Assembly (NCBI RefSeq): GCF_024679245.1
Contig: NC_090179.1
Span: 8,123,327-8,187,326, forward strand
Direction of reading: 5' to 3'
DNA length: 64,000 bases
DNA from: Pseudorasbora parva
Lineage: Eukaryota > Chordata > Actinopteri > Cypriniformes > Gobionidae
Positions 24,261-35,268 of this stretch are shown here, piece after piece (within the stretch, counting starts at the first letter, position 1; each line of letters starts with the position of its first letter). The notes beneath the pieces were generated by a model. The model saw nothing but the letters and a program-made list of their open reading frames with translations. It made no database searches and was not told the DNA's origin. The translations under genes and the position numbers were made by a program.

Positions 24261-25345
24261 TGGAAAAATTTCCAAAGAGCATTGTAAAAATACATTAAAA
24301 TGATGCACTGCACTGTAAAAAATGATCGTGATTTTAACGGTCAAAGGTTGTAAAAATGCTACAGTTAAAAACTGTTATTTGGTTAACACAAAGTTTCCTT
24401 ACTATATATGGTGAATATCTGCAATAGATCTAACCTTATGCCAGTGAAATTTACACAAAAACAATGTAAAATCCCAAAAGAAGATTATAGAAAATCCAAA
24501 AGCATATATTTTTAGTTTGAATCACAGTGACATTTTGTAAACTATTAAACAGAATATTTTGTTATATTTACAACATGTGATTATAATAAAATTTTATTTG
24601 ATAAAACTACAAATATTGGTATTAAAAACCTGTACGTTTTTTGAGAAAATACTGTAAAAACTAGTTTGTTAATTTGACATGCAAATATTGTTGACAATTA
24701 CAATTTTTTGTTAATCTTAAAAATGTAAGTCACTTTACACGTTTATGCACTTAAAAAATGTCTAAACATGTATTTGAATTGCATATAAATGTTCCATGCA
24801 TTTGGATTATGTAATTTTAACAAACAAATTAATCAACTTACTAAGAATCACTATTTAAGAATCAGTAATAAAAATCTTATTTGTAAATAAGATAATTATA
24901 TAATAGATAATGTACATAAGTGATTAGAAAAAAATAAGAAGAAACATAGTTAATTCAATGAAAATGCATCAAATGCGAAGTGTCACGTGGGGAATTCTGG
25001 GAATGTCAATTTACAGTTTTTCACTGTTAATTACACAATGACCTGTTCTTTTTCACTTCGAAAAACTGTACATTTAACGGTGTTTAACTGTTAAATAAAA
25101 TAAAATGTATAAACTTGTAAATTATACAGTTTTAACCTGTAAAATAAATGTTTTTAACCGTAATTATTACATTATAAACCTTTAAATTATATGGTGCTGT
25201 CCCGTAAAACCTAAAACCTTACTGCCGTATTTTTTACGGTAAAGTTCTGGCAACCACAGCTGCCGTTTTTTTACCGTAAATTTTATGGGGAAAAACGTCT
25301 CGGTTACGTATGTAACCCTCGTTCCCTGAAGGAGGGAACGGAGAC

Positions 25346-25512
25346 GTACGTCAGAACTGAACCGACGAATGGGATCTTACTTTAGAGACCAATCCTACTT
25401 CGAGCATCTAACAACGAGCCAATGAAATTTGGCATGCGATCACGCATTCCACGCTCCGCCCCGCAGCGCGGGTATAAATAGGAAGTGGAATGGTAGATCA
25501 GCGCTTTTCCTA
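25346..25512. repeat. DIRS-1 inverted terminal repeat (3' copy)
   Basis: Inverse of 31627-31791 over about 165 bases with hardly any differences by eye. It includes the GC-rich box CGCCCCGCAGCGCGGG and the TATAAATAGG sequence. Confidence 0.9.
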
Positions 25513-25565
25513 CTGAGGAGCCGAAAGGTGACCGGACTCCCAGCGGAAGCACAGCATCTGGCGAC

Positions 25566-25660
25566 GGGACGTACGTCTCCGTTCCCTCCTTCAGGGAACG
25601 AGGGTTACATACGTAACCGAGACGTTCCCTTTCAGTCGGTCACGTTCGACGTACGTCAGA
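25566..25660. repeat. DIRS-1 internal complementary region
   Basis: Bases 25569-25625 are the inverse of the left outer end (25296-25350, starting CGTCTCGGTTACGTATG). Bases 25624-25660 are the inverse of the right outer end (31780-31816, ending GACTGAAAGGGAAC). In DIRS elements this region templates completion and closure of the circular DNA intermediate. Confidence 0.9.
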
Positions 25661-26321
25661 ACTGAACCGACGAATGGGATCCCTATGGAAAACGCCAGGA
25701 TGCTGGCCCTTCCAGCGTCCTGCTTGAGCGCACTGCACCGTCTAGTATGGTACGGAAGTCAGGGCTCCAAGCAGGGAGTACAGTCACTGCTGTTTCTGCA
25801 AGACCCACTCAGAATGACTATTGGATAACGCTGGGAAAGCGTGCCTACCTCGTACTTGAGAGAGAGGGTACGCTGCGGGGCCACGTCCTTCAGGGAAGGA
25901 GAGGTGGCAGAATACACATAAGGACTAACCTGGCAGGGTAGTGCAACATATGGCAGTCTCTGGGGTGGTTCCAGCCTGATTGAAGGGGGGAAAGAACACG
26001 CCCAGAGACGACAGAGCGGGCTCTGTCGAGGGAAAGACACGGGGCTAGCCCGAAGGGTAGCTGATACCGTGGAAGAATACACATATGGGGTTGCCGTGAG
26101 GGAACCGCTACATATGGAACCCAGCCTACAGCCACGTTTCACAAGCATACGGGTGCAGGCCTGGCGTCAGACGGTCCGCAACGTCTGACACCGGAGGGGT
26201 GACGGAGGAGCTCGACAGGGTTAGCCGGTTTCCCGGGGAACACAACTGGAGACAATAGGCGCACGTATCCGGCCCAGAGGGCGGGAGTGGCGTTTCGCAA
26301 GCCGACACTTAGAACGGGCAC

Positions 26322-27395
26322 TTAGCGCTCCTGGCCACTGGGGGCGAGGATGCGGGAAGATACCGGCTCTACACGTAAGCTATAGAATCTAGCAAACGTG
26401 TTAGGTGTCGCCCAGCCCGCAGCTCTACATATGTCTGTCAGCGAGGCGCCTTGCGCCAGCGCCCAGGAAGAAGCAACACTCCGAGTGGAGTGAGCTCTTA
26501 CACCGAACGGGCAAGGCACGTCTTGGGACTGGTAGGCCAAGACTATAGCATCCACTATCCAGTGGGCTAACCTCTGCTTGGAGACAGCCTTTCCCTTCTG
26601 CTGGCCTCCGTAACAGACGAAGAGTTGCTCTGAGGTCCGAAGGCTTTGGGTCCGGTCAACGTAAGCGCGAAGAGCGCGGACCGGACACAGCAAAGCCAGG
26701 GCTGGGTCTGCCTCCTCCGAAGGCAGCGCTTGCAGGTTCACCACCTGATCCCGGAAGGGAGTGGTAGGAACCTTGGGCACATATCCGGGCCGGGGTCTCA
26801 GGACGACGTGAGAGTTACCTGGCCCGAACTCTAGGCACGATTCGTTGACCGAAAGTGCATGCAGGTCCCCTACCCTCTTGATCGAGGCCAATGCCGTCAG
26901 GAGCACTGTCTTCATTGACAAGATTTTCAACTCACAAGACGCCAAGGGCTCGAAGGGAGGGCTCTGAAGTGCTCGGAGCACTAGAGCTAAGTCCCAAGAG
27001 GGTATCGAGGATGGACGAGGAGGATTTAGTCTCCTCGCACCTCTGAGGAACCTGACGATTAGGTCGTGCTTCCCCACGGACTTACCTTCTACTACATCAT
27101 GGTACGCTGCTATTGCTGCAGCATATACCTTGAGGGTGGAGGGAGACAGCCTTCTCTCCAACCCATCTTGCAGGAAGGAAAGCACGACACTGATCGAACA
27201 CCTTCGGGGGTCTTCCCGGCGGGAAGCGCACCACTCAACGAACAGGTTCCACTTCAGAGCATAGAGGCGCCTCGTAGAGGGGGCTCTAGCTGAAGCGATG
27301 GTATCTACGACAGCTTGTGGTAGTCCATCTAGAACCTCCGCGTCCCGTCCAGGGACCAGACATGAAGATTCCAGAGGTCTGGACGCGGGTGCCAT
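26322..27395 (-). CDS. DIRS-1 tyrosine recombinase
   Basis: Inserts the circular DNA copy by strand exchange. The open frame reaches up to 29570 (1082 codons), but the recombinase proper begins near the Met at 27395, which overlaps the RT end by 67 bases. N-terminal SAM-like core-binding part: SARAPSTRRLYALKWNLF, then PSTLKVYAAAIAAYH. The catalytic part has Arg in IKRVGDLHAL, His-x-x-Arg in RAHSTRSVASS, then GWATPNTFARFY with the nucleophile Tyr. Stop at 26322. All four recognised catalytic positions are intact. Confidence 0.9.
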   Translation of the reverse strand: MAPASRPLESSCLVPGRDAEVLDGLPQAVVDTIASARAPSTRRLYALKWNLFVEWCASRREDPRRCSISVVLSFLQDGLERRLSPSTLKVYAAAIAAYHDVVEGKSVGKHDLIVRFLRGARRLNPPRPSSIPSWDLALVLRALQSPPFEPLASCELKILSMKTVLLTALASIKRVGDLHALSVNESCLEFGPGNSHVVLRPRPGYVPKVPTTPFRDQVVNLQALPSEEADPALALLCPVRALRAYVDRTQSLRTSEQLFVCYGGQQKGKAVSKQRLAHWIVDAIVLAYQSQDVPCPFGVRAHSTRSVASSWALAQGASLTDICRAAGWATPNTFARFYSLRVEPVSSRILAPSGQER

Positions 27396-30040
27396 AGCGT
27401 GCCCCGTCCCTGAGAAAGAAGGTCCTTCCTCAGGGGAATCGGCCAAGGAGGGGCTGTCGCGAGGAGTGTGAGTTCTGGGAACCAGGTCCGGTTGGGCCAA
27501 TACGGCGCAACTAACAAGACCTGCTCCTCGTCCTCCCTGACCTTGCACAGAGTCTGTGCAAGAAGGCTCACTGGGGGAAACGCATACTTGCGTAGGTCCC
27601 GGGGCCAGCTGTGCGCCAGTGCATCTGTGCCGAGGGTACCCCCGGTCAGGGAATAGCACCACTGGCAATGGGTCGAGTCCGGAGAGGCAAACAGGTCGAC
27701 CTGTGCGGCTCCGAACTGGTCCCATATCAGCTGGACCGCCTGGGGGTGGAGTCGCCACTCTCCCGGAGGTGTCGGCTGACGAGAGAGCTCGTCGGCTGTC
27801 TGGTTCAGCACACCAGGGACATGAATGGCCCGAAGCGACCTCAGCTGCTTCTGACTCCACAGGAGGAGGTGGCGGGCGAGTTGGAGCAGACGACGGGAGC
27901 GTAGACCACCCTGACGGTTGATGTACGCAACGGCCGTGGTGCTGTCCGTACGGACCAGTACATGCTTGCCACGCAGCGGCCCCTTGAGGCGGCGGAGTGC
28001 CAGATGTACTGCCAGTAACTCGAGGCAATTGATATGCCAATGCAATTGCGGCCCCGTCCACAGACCAGCAACTGCATGCCCGTTGTACGTGGCCCCCCAG
28101 CCCGTGGTGGAGGCATCCGTGAATAGCACAGCATGCCTGGACACTTGTTCTAGGGGCACCCCGGCCCGGAGAAACGAAGTGCTGGACCACGGGCTGAAGG
28201 TTTGGCGGCAGTAAGGAGTCACTGGGACCCGGTACTGACCGCTCTGCCACGCCCACCTCGGGACTCGGCCATTGAGCCAGCGTTGAAGCGGTCTCATATG
28301 AAGCAATCCGAGCGGCGTGACCGCGGCTGCAGATGCCATATGCCCCAGGAGCCTCTGAAAGAATTTCAGTGGGACGGCTGTCCTGCTCTTGAACATATTC
28401 AAGCAGTTCAACACCGACTGGACTCGCTCCTCGGTGAGGCGCGCCGTCCGGTTGACCGAGTCCAGCTCCATACCGAGATAAGAGATCCTCTGTGTGGGAC
28501 AGAGTTTGCTCTTCTCTCGGTTGACCCGAAGGCCCAACTGGCTGAGGTGACTGAGCACCAGGTCCCTGTGTTCGCACAACTGGTCCTTCGACTGGGCTAG
28601 GATCAGCCAATCGTCGAGGTAGTTGAGAATCCGAACGCCGCGTTCTCTGAGTGGAACAATGGCTGCCTCCGCGACCTTCGTAAAGACGCGGGGCGACAGG
28701 GACAGCCCGAAGGGCAGGACCTTGTACTGATATGCTTTCCCCTCGAACGCAAAGCGTAGGAACGGTCTGTGTCGAGGGAGAATAGACACATGGAAGTACG
28801 CGTCCTTCAGGTCGATCGCTGCAAACCAATCCTGGGGACGGATGCATTGGAAAATGCGTTTCTGCGTCAACATCCTGAACGGGAGCTTGTGCAGGGCCCG
28901 ATTCAGAACTCGCAGGTCCAGGATTGGCCGTAACCCACCCCCTTTCTTGGGCACAATGAAGTAGGGGCTGTAAAACCCCGTCTTCATATCGGCTGGAGGA
29001 ACCGGCTCGATCGCGTCCTTCGCCAGTAGGACCTCGATCTCTGACCGCAAGACTTGAGCATCGCTGCTTCGCACGGAGGTGAAGAGGATGCCCTTGTACT
29101 TGGGTGGCCGGCGTGCGAACTGAATCGCGTAGCCGAGTCTGATGGTACGGATGAGCCAGCGAGACGGCCTGGGGAGACCTAGCCAGGCCCCCAGAGACCG
29201 TACAAGCGGGACCAACGGCACCACAGACGTGCCCGGGGTGGGGCAGCGAAGCGGAGTACTCTGGCCCGACTCGGGAGGCCCGGAGGCGGCCCGTAGTGTT
29301 GCCTGAGCACTCCTGGTTTGGACAGAGAGTGGGTGAGAAGGCCCGGGGGCGTCCTCGGAGCCCACTCTGCTGTCCACTGCCCGGAGGCAGGGAAGTGAAG
29401 CACTCAGCCCCGACCCGGAAGGCCCGTGGGCGGCCCGGAGTGTTGACTGAGTGCTCACAAGAGAGGCAGTGTGTGGGTGAGAAGGCCCGGGGGCGTCCTC
29501 GAGGCCCACACAGCTGCCCCCTGGCGACGGGAGGGTAGGAAAGGAGTGACAAGGCCCGTGGGCGTCGCACACTGCCAACCTGACCCTCTTGGGGCCCAGA
29601 GAGAGAGGAAATTGCTCTTTTGGTGAAAATGTGGGTACCGCTGGACTCCGGAGAGCCAGCGGCAGAGATGTTGTGACCAGTGTTGCCCCCCCGGTCCTCC
29701 TCCGGGGGGGTGGGAGGGATGCGGACATCATCTCCCTCAGAGCAGCTCCTCTTCTCCCTGGGCTGCCCGTCTCAGGGCCGCTTCCCCTTACGCTTGCCGG
29801 CAGGTTTGGCGGGCCCTTGGACGGGTTGGGCGGCCCCCTTGCGTCCGGCGCCCTGCTTCGCGGGTGGAGGCTGCTGCTTGGGCTTGGCAGGGGCGGAGGC
29901 GGACGCTGGAGGACGCCCTCGGCGACGAGCAGACTGGGGGGCTGCCCCGGGCGGCTGGGTGGAGGCAGCAGCGGGCCGCCGGGGCAGGATGTTTTTGATG
30001 GCCTCCGTCTGCTTCTTGGCCACCGAGAACTGCTGGGCAA
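27329..30040 (-). CDS. DIRS-1 reverse transcriptase / RNase H
   Basis: 903 codons; the first 90 or so overlap the gag end in another frame, so the true start may be downstream. The linker is Pro/Ser-rich to about residue 300. RT: GFYSPYFIVPKKGGGLRPIL, the first aspartate in AAIDLKDAYFHVS, PFGLSLSPRVFTK and the active site YLDDWLIL. RNase H: FTDASTTGWGAT, HINCLELLAVHLAL, VRTDSTTAVAYINR, ADELSR. The C-terminal part (AAQVDLFASPDS, then VLLVAPYWPNRTWF) corresponds to the methyltransferase-like tail described for DIRS elements, but I see no DPPY methyltransferase motif. Intact. Confidence 0.9.
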   Translation of the reverse strand: MPSSSRWPRSRRRPSKTSCPGGPLLPPPSRPGQPPSLLVAEGVLQRPPPPLPSPSSSLHPRSRAPDARGPPNPSKGPPNLPASVRGSGPETGSPGRRGAALREMMSASLPPPRRRTGGATLVTTSLPLALRSPAVPTFSPKEQFPLSLGPKRVRLAVCDAHGPCHSFPTLPSPGGSCVGLEDAPGPSHPHTASLVSTQSTLRAAHGPSGSGLSASLPCLRAVDSRVGSEDAPGPSHPLSVQTRSAQATLRAASGPPESGQSTPLRCPTPGTSVVPLVPLVRSLGAWLGLPRPSRWLIRTIRLGYAIQFARRPPKYKGILFTSVRSSDAQVLRSEIEVLLAKDAIEPVPPADMKTGFYSPYFIVPKKGGGLRPILDLRVLNRALHKLPFRMLTQKRIFQCIRPQDWFAAIDLKDAYFHVSILPRHRPFLRFAFEGKAYQYKVLPFGLSLSPRVFTKVAEAAIVPLRERGVRILNYLDDWLILAQSKDQLCEHRDLVLSHLSQLGLRVNREKSKLCPTQRISYLGMELDSVNRTARLTEERVQSVLNCLNMFKSRTAVPLKFFQRLLGHMASAAAVTPLGLLHMRPLQRWLNGRVPRWAWQSGQYRVPVTPYCRQTFSPWSSTSFLRAGVPLEQVSRHAVLFTDASTTGWGATYNGHAVAGLWTGPQLHWHINCLELLAVHLALRRLKGPLRGKHVLVRTDSTTAVAYINRQGGLRSRRLLQLARHLLLWSQKQLRSLRAIHVPGVLNQTADELSRQPTPPGEWRLHPQAVQLIWDQFGAAQVDLFASPDSTHCQWCYSLTGGTLGTDALAHSWPRDLRKYAFPPVSLLAQTLCKVREDEEQVLLVAPYWPNRTWFPELTLLATAPPWPIPLRKDLLSQGRGTLWHPRPDLWNLHVWSLDGTRRF

Positions 30041-31271
30041 AGTCCTCGATGGCGTCGCCGAAGAGGCCGGCCTGACAGACAGGGGCGTTTAGAAACCGAA
30101 CCTTGTCCGAATCCCGCATGTCTGTCAGGTTCAGCCACAGGTGGCGTTCCTGGACCACCAAGGTGGACATCGCCCGACCCAGGGAGCGGGCCGTGACTTT
30201 CGTCGCCCGGAGGGCGAGGTCCGTCGCGGCTCGCAGTTCCTGCATAACTGCCTGGTCGGAACCACCCTCGTGCAGTTCCATGAGCGCTTTGGCCTGGTGG
30301 ACCTGCAGGAGCGCCATGGCATGCAAAGCTGATGCAGCTTCTCCGCAGGCTGCGTAAGCCTTGCCCGTCAAGCCGGACGAGAACTTACACGCCCGGGAGG
30401 GGAGACGCGGGGCGTGCCTCCAGTCCGCAGCGGTCTTAGGACACAGGTGCATCGCAACCGACCGCTCGACTGGAGGGATCCCCTCGTAGCCCTTAGCTGC
30501 ACCACCATCGAGAGTGGTGAGGATGGAGGAGTCAGTCGATCGCTGGCGTACGCTATACGGCGCTACCCAGGACTTCGTGAGCTCCTGATGCACTTCCGGG
30601 AAGAAAGGCACCGGGGCGGGACGCAGAGAACCAGCGCGACCCGTCCCGAGAAACCAATCATCCAGCCGCGAAGGTTCGGGACGTGGTGGAGGGTTCCACT
30701 CAAGCCCGACACTTGCGGCGGCCCGGGCAAGCATAGCCGTAAGTTCCAGGTCAGACTCGGGCAACGCTGTCACACCCGAAGGGGGCAACGCAGCCGAGTC
30801 TTCATCCTCGGAACCCATTAGCTCATCCCCCGATGCAGCAACCGACATCTGGTCCTCCGCCGGAGCCCCAAAAGAGACGACTGGCGCTCCACGTGGGAGG
30901 TCAGCGCGCCCTTCCGGAAGCTCCACCGGTACAGTGGAGGGGGGAGGGGCCCGAGGAGCCGTGAGACCCGTCGGGTTTACCCTGACCGACACCCTCAGGT
31001 CCCCACCAAGGTCATCAGCCAAAGTAGTAGCCCTCTGCTTTGCAGCTGGAGGACCACTAGATCGGGGGATGGACGATGGTGTTCCACCTCTTCTGAGGTA
31101 CTGGAGACGGGACCGCAACACTGCAATGGACATATTCCCGCAATGGGAACATGTCTCATCCACGAACGCAGCCTCAGCGTGCTGTGCGCCCAGACACGAG
31201 AGACAACGAACGTGTCCGTCAAGCGGGGACAGAAATCGACCGCACCCAGAAACACACGGCTTGAATGACAT
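29772..31271 (-). CDS. DIRS-1 gag-like protein
   Basis: 499 codons, first ORF of the element. The N-terminus has paired cysteines (CVSGCGRF, CLSCLGAQHAEAAF, CSHCGNM), which suggests a zinc-binding fold. The middle is acidic, then a helical region (SLGRAMSTLVVQERHLWLNL) shared with the gag of DIRS-2 and the DIRS-3 remnant. The C-terminus is highly basic and Pro/Ala-rich (KRKGKRP end) and should bind RNA. Start Met at 31271 is chosen as the first in frame, 20 bases after an in-frame stop region and downstream of the ITR promoter. Confidence 0.85.
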   Translation of the reverse strand: MSFKPCVSGCGRFLSPLDGHVRCLSCLGAQHAEAAFVDETCSHCGNMSIAVLRSRLQYLRRGGTPSSIPRSSGPPAAKQRATTLADDLGGDLRVSVRVNPTGLTAPRAPPPSTVPVELPEGRADLPRGAPVVSFGAPAEDQMSVAASGDELMGSEDEDSAALPPSGVTALPESDLELTAMLARAAASVGLEWNPPPRPEPSRLDDWFLGTGRAGSLRPAPVPFFPEVHQELTKSWVAPYSVRQRSTDSSILTTLDGGAAKGYEGIPPVERSVAMHLCPKTAADWRHAPRLPSRACKFSSGLTGKAYAACGEAASALHAMALLQVHQAKALMELHEGGSDQAVMQELRAATDLALRATKVTARSLGRAMSTLVVQERHLWLNLTDMRDSDKVRFLNAPVCQAGLFGDAIEDFAQQFSVAKKQTEAIKNILPRRPAAASTQPPGAAPQSARRRGRPPASASAPAKPKQQPPPAKQGAGRKGAAQPVQGPAKPAGKRKGKRP

Positions 31272-31626
31272 CTTGAAAAAGACGCAGGGTCAAACCGTGT
31301 TGCTCTTTTGTGAATGGAAGTTTTGCTCTTTTAGTGCTGAAGCACTCAGGGAGATGACCGCGGCTCCACGCAGTTCGATAGTGCAAGCCTGCGTGAGCTC
31401 TCAGTGATATGTATGTGTGAGCGCCCAGCGAACCAACTGTAATGTGTGTGTGTAAGGAAACGCTCAGCGAACCAAAGCTCTTTGTACACTCTATCACTGA
31501 AGTGGACGGTCTCTCGCTGACGCGCCGTATCACCCGCACTGGCAAACTCTTTCACAGGATATTCACGACTCGTAGTCAGAAAGCTCTTCGTAGAAACAGC
31601 AATGAAGACTGTTCGGCTCCGAAGTA

Positions 31627-31816
31627 GAAAGCGCTGATCTACCATTCCACTTCCTATTTATACCCGCGCTGCGGGGCGGAGCGTGGAATGCGTGATCGCA
31701 TGCCAAATTTCATTGGCTCGTTGTTAGATGCTCGAAGTAGGATTGGTCTCTAAAGTAAGATCCCATTCGTCGGTTCAGTTCTGACGTACGTCGAACGTGA
31801 CCGACTGAAAGGGAAC
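31627..31816 (-). promoter_or_regulatory. DIRS-1 5' inverted terminal repeat with promoter
   Basis: Right ITR. Read on the minus strand it contains a GC-rich box (CCGCCCCGCAGCGCGGG) directly before a TATAAATA box (31662-31655), about 380 bases before the gag start codon. The likely transcription start is 25-30 bases further on, near 31627. Confidence 0.7.
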
Positions 31817-33315
31817 TGTTGTTTTTACAGGAAAACGTTGGCAGCTGCTGTTACCAGAGAATTATGAAACTATGCACACTATGAAATTCAAAATTAGGCG
31901 TGGTTAGAGGAGGTTTTTTTTTGTTTTTTGTTTTTTTTACATAAATATAAATATAAAACCAGTAAGTATTACATCAAAATGTAAAGACAAAAAGAAAAAA
32001 GGAAACAAAAAGCATAAGATTTATGTATTTATATTGCATATAAATTTTCAATGGATTTTTTTACATAAACAAAATAATAAACTTAATGTGATTCATATTT
32101 CTAAGTATACACAGATTAAACGAGTAAGATTTGTGTAATTATATTAATAAACTGAATGTGATTGATATATGCCAGTTATACGTAAATTAAACAGTTAAGA
32201 ATTATGGAAAAGCACACCGAAAAATGCTCATGTTAAATTAACACTTCCCGGTGTTCATGTGTGTGCTCACTAATGAGTTAAAGTACCATTGAAGCAGTGT
32301 TGATGTTAATTAGATAATTAAGTGATGATAGAGCATTAGTGGTGAACACCTGATGATAACCATGATGGTGAACAGTGTTTTCTTTAGTTGGGCTCTTGAC
32401 CCTTATATCTTTCCCATTCATTTTCTGGCTGCTTTAACTGTGTTTACAAAGCACTTTTGTTAAAGCATGGAAAGCCAAGTAAGAAACATGGCCAGGTGAT
32501 TTGGCTCTTTAATGATGACATAATCATCACGTAGTGGTTGAATCATTGAGCTCATTCAGATTCTAATGCTCTGGTTAGAAAGGTGATGTGCTGTATGTGT
32601 AAAAATATCCATGTGGTTTGCAGTATGAAATCCAGTATGATTGTTGTAATCAAACAATATGCAGGTTTTTAAAAAAAGTTTTAAACTACAGCATTATTTA
32701 GACACACACAGACATCAAGAATCAGTGTATGTATCTCTACAATGGTGACAAAAAAAAAAATCAGATAAACATCTACTCTTAACATGAAACAAGCTACCAT
32801 AAAACGTCACAAGAAAAACAGCAAAAGTAAAAAAAAAAAAGTTGTAAGAATCAAAGAAAATTTGTCAATTTGATGGATAATTTATTCATGCCGCAATGCA
32901 TGCTGGGACCCATTGGAGAGTTTTGATTGGTGGTACCCAGCATGCACTGCAGCATGAAGCTTTTCATTGATTGTCACCATTGTTGAGATTTATACACTGA
33001 TTCTTGATATCTGTTTGTGTCTAATAATTGCCATAGATTAAAACCTTTTGCACACTTTTTTATTTTTTATTTTTTAGCTCTGCATATTATTAGATTGCCA
33101 CCACATTGCTGAAACTCATGCTGTAGAACGAAATAGCTAGTTGGCCACTATTATGAATAAAACAAAATTAACACACATAACAAGGACCTTAGACTCTAAA
33201 AAAGACCAGTGATCACTAGATGATGATTATACATCATGAACAAAGAGCCAAATCACCTTGCCATGTTTTTGCTTTGCTTTCCATGCCATAACAATAGTGC
33301 TATAAACACAGTTAA

Positions 33316-34076
33316 AGGGGTACTTCAGTGCTGGGAAGATGAATCTGTATTTAAACTGGGTCATCAATGTAGTAGAAATGTGAAATTATTTTTGAATTTG
33401 GTGCCTTCTAGACTGAGAAAAGACATAAAATGTATTTTTGTCCCATGGGGATGAAAGACTACAATTCCCAGAATGCTTCGCTGCCCTGTGAGGCCATTCC
33501 CAAAGCCACAACTACTAGATTACTGTGACTGAGTTAGAGAACAGAGAAGACACTAGAAGAATATAATGAGTGAATCACAGCACTGAGCACTGACTGCAGG
33601 AGTGAGATAAATGAGCTGAATGAGCTCTCGTGATGAGCGCTGAGGTAATCACGACTACATTCGCGGCATACATTCACAACGCGAGTTCAGTCCGGCGCGT
33701 TTCAGTTCATGCCTTTGCAAGCTTAACTTTCACAGAAATTAATTTGAGAAGTTAAAAGACTTACATTGCTCATCATAGCTCCGTTTAAATGAGTGCCTGC
33801 AGCTGAGCTGAGCTCTGAGTGTGATCTCCATCCCCTATGCACGGATTCAAAACATGCGGAAATGGCTCCCTCTGCTGGCTGTAGTCTTTAGCCTTTGGCC
33901 AAACATTCCTCCTATGATGCAAAAATCGTCAATTTGCATCATAGGAGGAATTTTTCCAGAAATAAAATGCATAAATCTCTTCTCAGGGGGATATGAGGGG
34001 GGAAAGCACAATCATTTGAATATACTCCAGGGTTTCTACTGATACAAAGCCATATACTAATCGCTGAAGTAACCCT
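33316..34076. mobile_element. TTAA-flanked non-autonomous DNA transposon
   Basis: Ends AGGGGTACTTCAG and CTGAAGTAACCCT, flanked by TTAA at 33312-33315 and 34077-34080. The empty site can be read from the other B copy, where the sequence at about 21880 is continuous (ACACAGTTAAAGCAGCC). So the TTAA duplication is certain. TTAA is typical of piggyBac and Kolobok elements. No transposase inside. Confidence 0.9.
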
Positions 34077-34502
34077 TTAAAGCAGCCAGAAAACATAAGT
34101 TTTTACAATATTTAGATATCAAATTAACAAAATAGTTTTTAAAGTATTACAGTAGTTCTCTGTTGTTGATACCAATTTTGTAGGTTTAACAAACAAATTT
34201 GTTTATAATCACATGTTGTTGTAAATATAACACAATATTCTGTTTAACAGTTTACAAAAGTTCATTGTGATTTAAACAAAAAATATATGTTTTTGGGGTT
34301 CTAATAATATTCTGTTGGGTTTTTACTTTGTTTTTTTGTAAATTTTACAGGCATAAGGTTAGATCTATTACAGTTATTCACCGTATATAGTACGGAACCT
34401 GTACTGTTTCCTACAGAAACTTTCTGTTTACCAAATAACAGTTTTTTACCGTAGAATATTACAACCTTACACCGTTAAAATCACGGTCATTTTAATGACA
34501 GT

Positions 34503-34740
34503 AGCCTATATTTTATTGCAAAATAATGCATTATTTTATTTATCAAAATAAACGGTATGGTAAATGGGACAAACTTTGCATCTAAAGTTCTTTTAAACAA
34601 GTGTTAACATAGACATTATTAAAAATATTTTATTTTAACCAATTATTTGTAAAAATAATGTGTGACTTTTGGCCTGTGTAAAAGGCCCATCTTACCACCT
34701 TATTATGAGTTTTTTAAACTAACCACTTTTGATTTATTTA
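34503..34740. other. AT-rich spacer, nothing recognised
   Basis: No ORF, repeat or signal I can support between the composite element and the tandem-repeat flank of the two-gene transposon. Confidence 0.5.
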
Positions 34741-34744
34741 TGAT

Positions 34745-34862
34745 TTACAAAATGACTCAGGTCCCCTGTTAGATAGTAAATCACGACGCCTGTGTGTTTG
34801 CTGTGACATTTCTTATCATCACAAACACACTGTAAAGATTTAGAGTTTTTACAGCAATACCT
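34745..34862. repeat. partial unit of a satellite-like repeat (left of the two-gene transposon)
   Basis: Same sequence as the units at 42729-43075 (CTCAGGTCCCC, TTTGCTGTGACATTT, ACAAACACACTGTAAAG), ending GCAATACCT. It shows that the transposon landed inside a tandem repeat. Confidence 0.9.
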
Positions 34863-35268
34863 TAGCCTGACAAGCCAGACCCACATCAAGATGTTTGGTC
34901 TGGAAACTCACCATAGACAGGGCTCAATCCGAGGGGCGGGATAAACGGTTGTCTTTCAAACTCCCTCTGCACGCGATAGGATAGCGCTACACCAACCAGA
35001 GCAACATGAAGGTGAAGCAGAGCTCGCTGACTGATTAAACATTCGCCGTATCAGGTTGGCTAAACTCCGAACACATCTTCCCTTTTTAAGAATGACTTCA
35101 GTGTCACTATTTGTTCTTTTCTCAGAGAAAAGCTTAACTCCAAGTCTTCCAGAGTCACGGTCAGAGCTGATTCGAAAGACCGCCGCCGTTTGCCAGTTTC
35201 TATGTTTACTAGAAGCACACAAGTGCAACTCGGCCGTCGTCATTATGGCCCCGCCCGCCGACTCTATA

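Larger units (their letters stand above)
25296..31816 (-). mobile_element. DIRS-1: DIRS-type tyrosine-recombinase retrotransposon, three ORFs open
   Basis: Full DIRS architecture on the minus strand: inverted terminal repeats (31627-31791 and 25346-25512), gag, RT/RNase H and tyrosine recombinase ORFs without breaks, and an internal complementary region (25566-25660) matching both outer ends. No target duplication is apparent, as expected for recombinase-mediated insertion. The flanks are element A sequence on the left and element B on the right; a short stretch at the A-B joint appears lost or altered. The three open ORFs suggest a young copy. Confidence 0.9.
24311..34502. mobile_element. 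composite of elements B and A, split by DIRS-1
   Basis: From left: an inverted copy of the outer arm of element B (24311-24886), then the right part of element A (about 24890-25290), then DIRS-1 (25296-31816), then element B in direct orientation (31817 to about 34502). The last contains a TTAA element at 33316-34076. The A-then-B order is the same as at 19416-23029. The left end of A has been replaced by the inverted outer end of B, so both ends of the composite now carry the same arm of several hundred bases. Confidence 0.7.

Noticed and set aside
29589..30092. Plus-strand ORFs opposite the DIRS-1 gag and RT genes
   Set aside because: GC-rich coding sequence leaves antisense frames open by chance. 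Domains and catalytic motifs are all on the minus strand.
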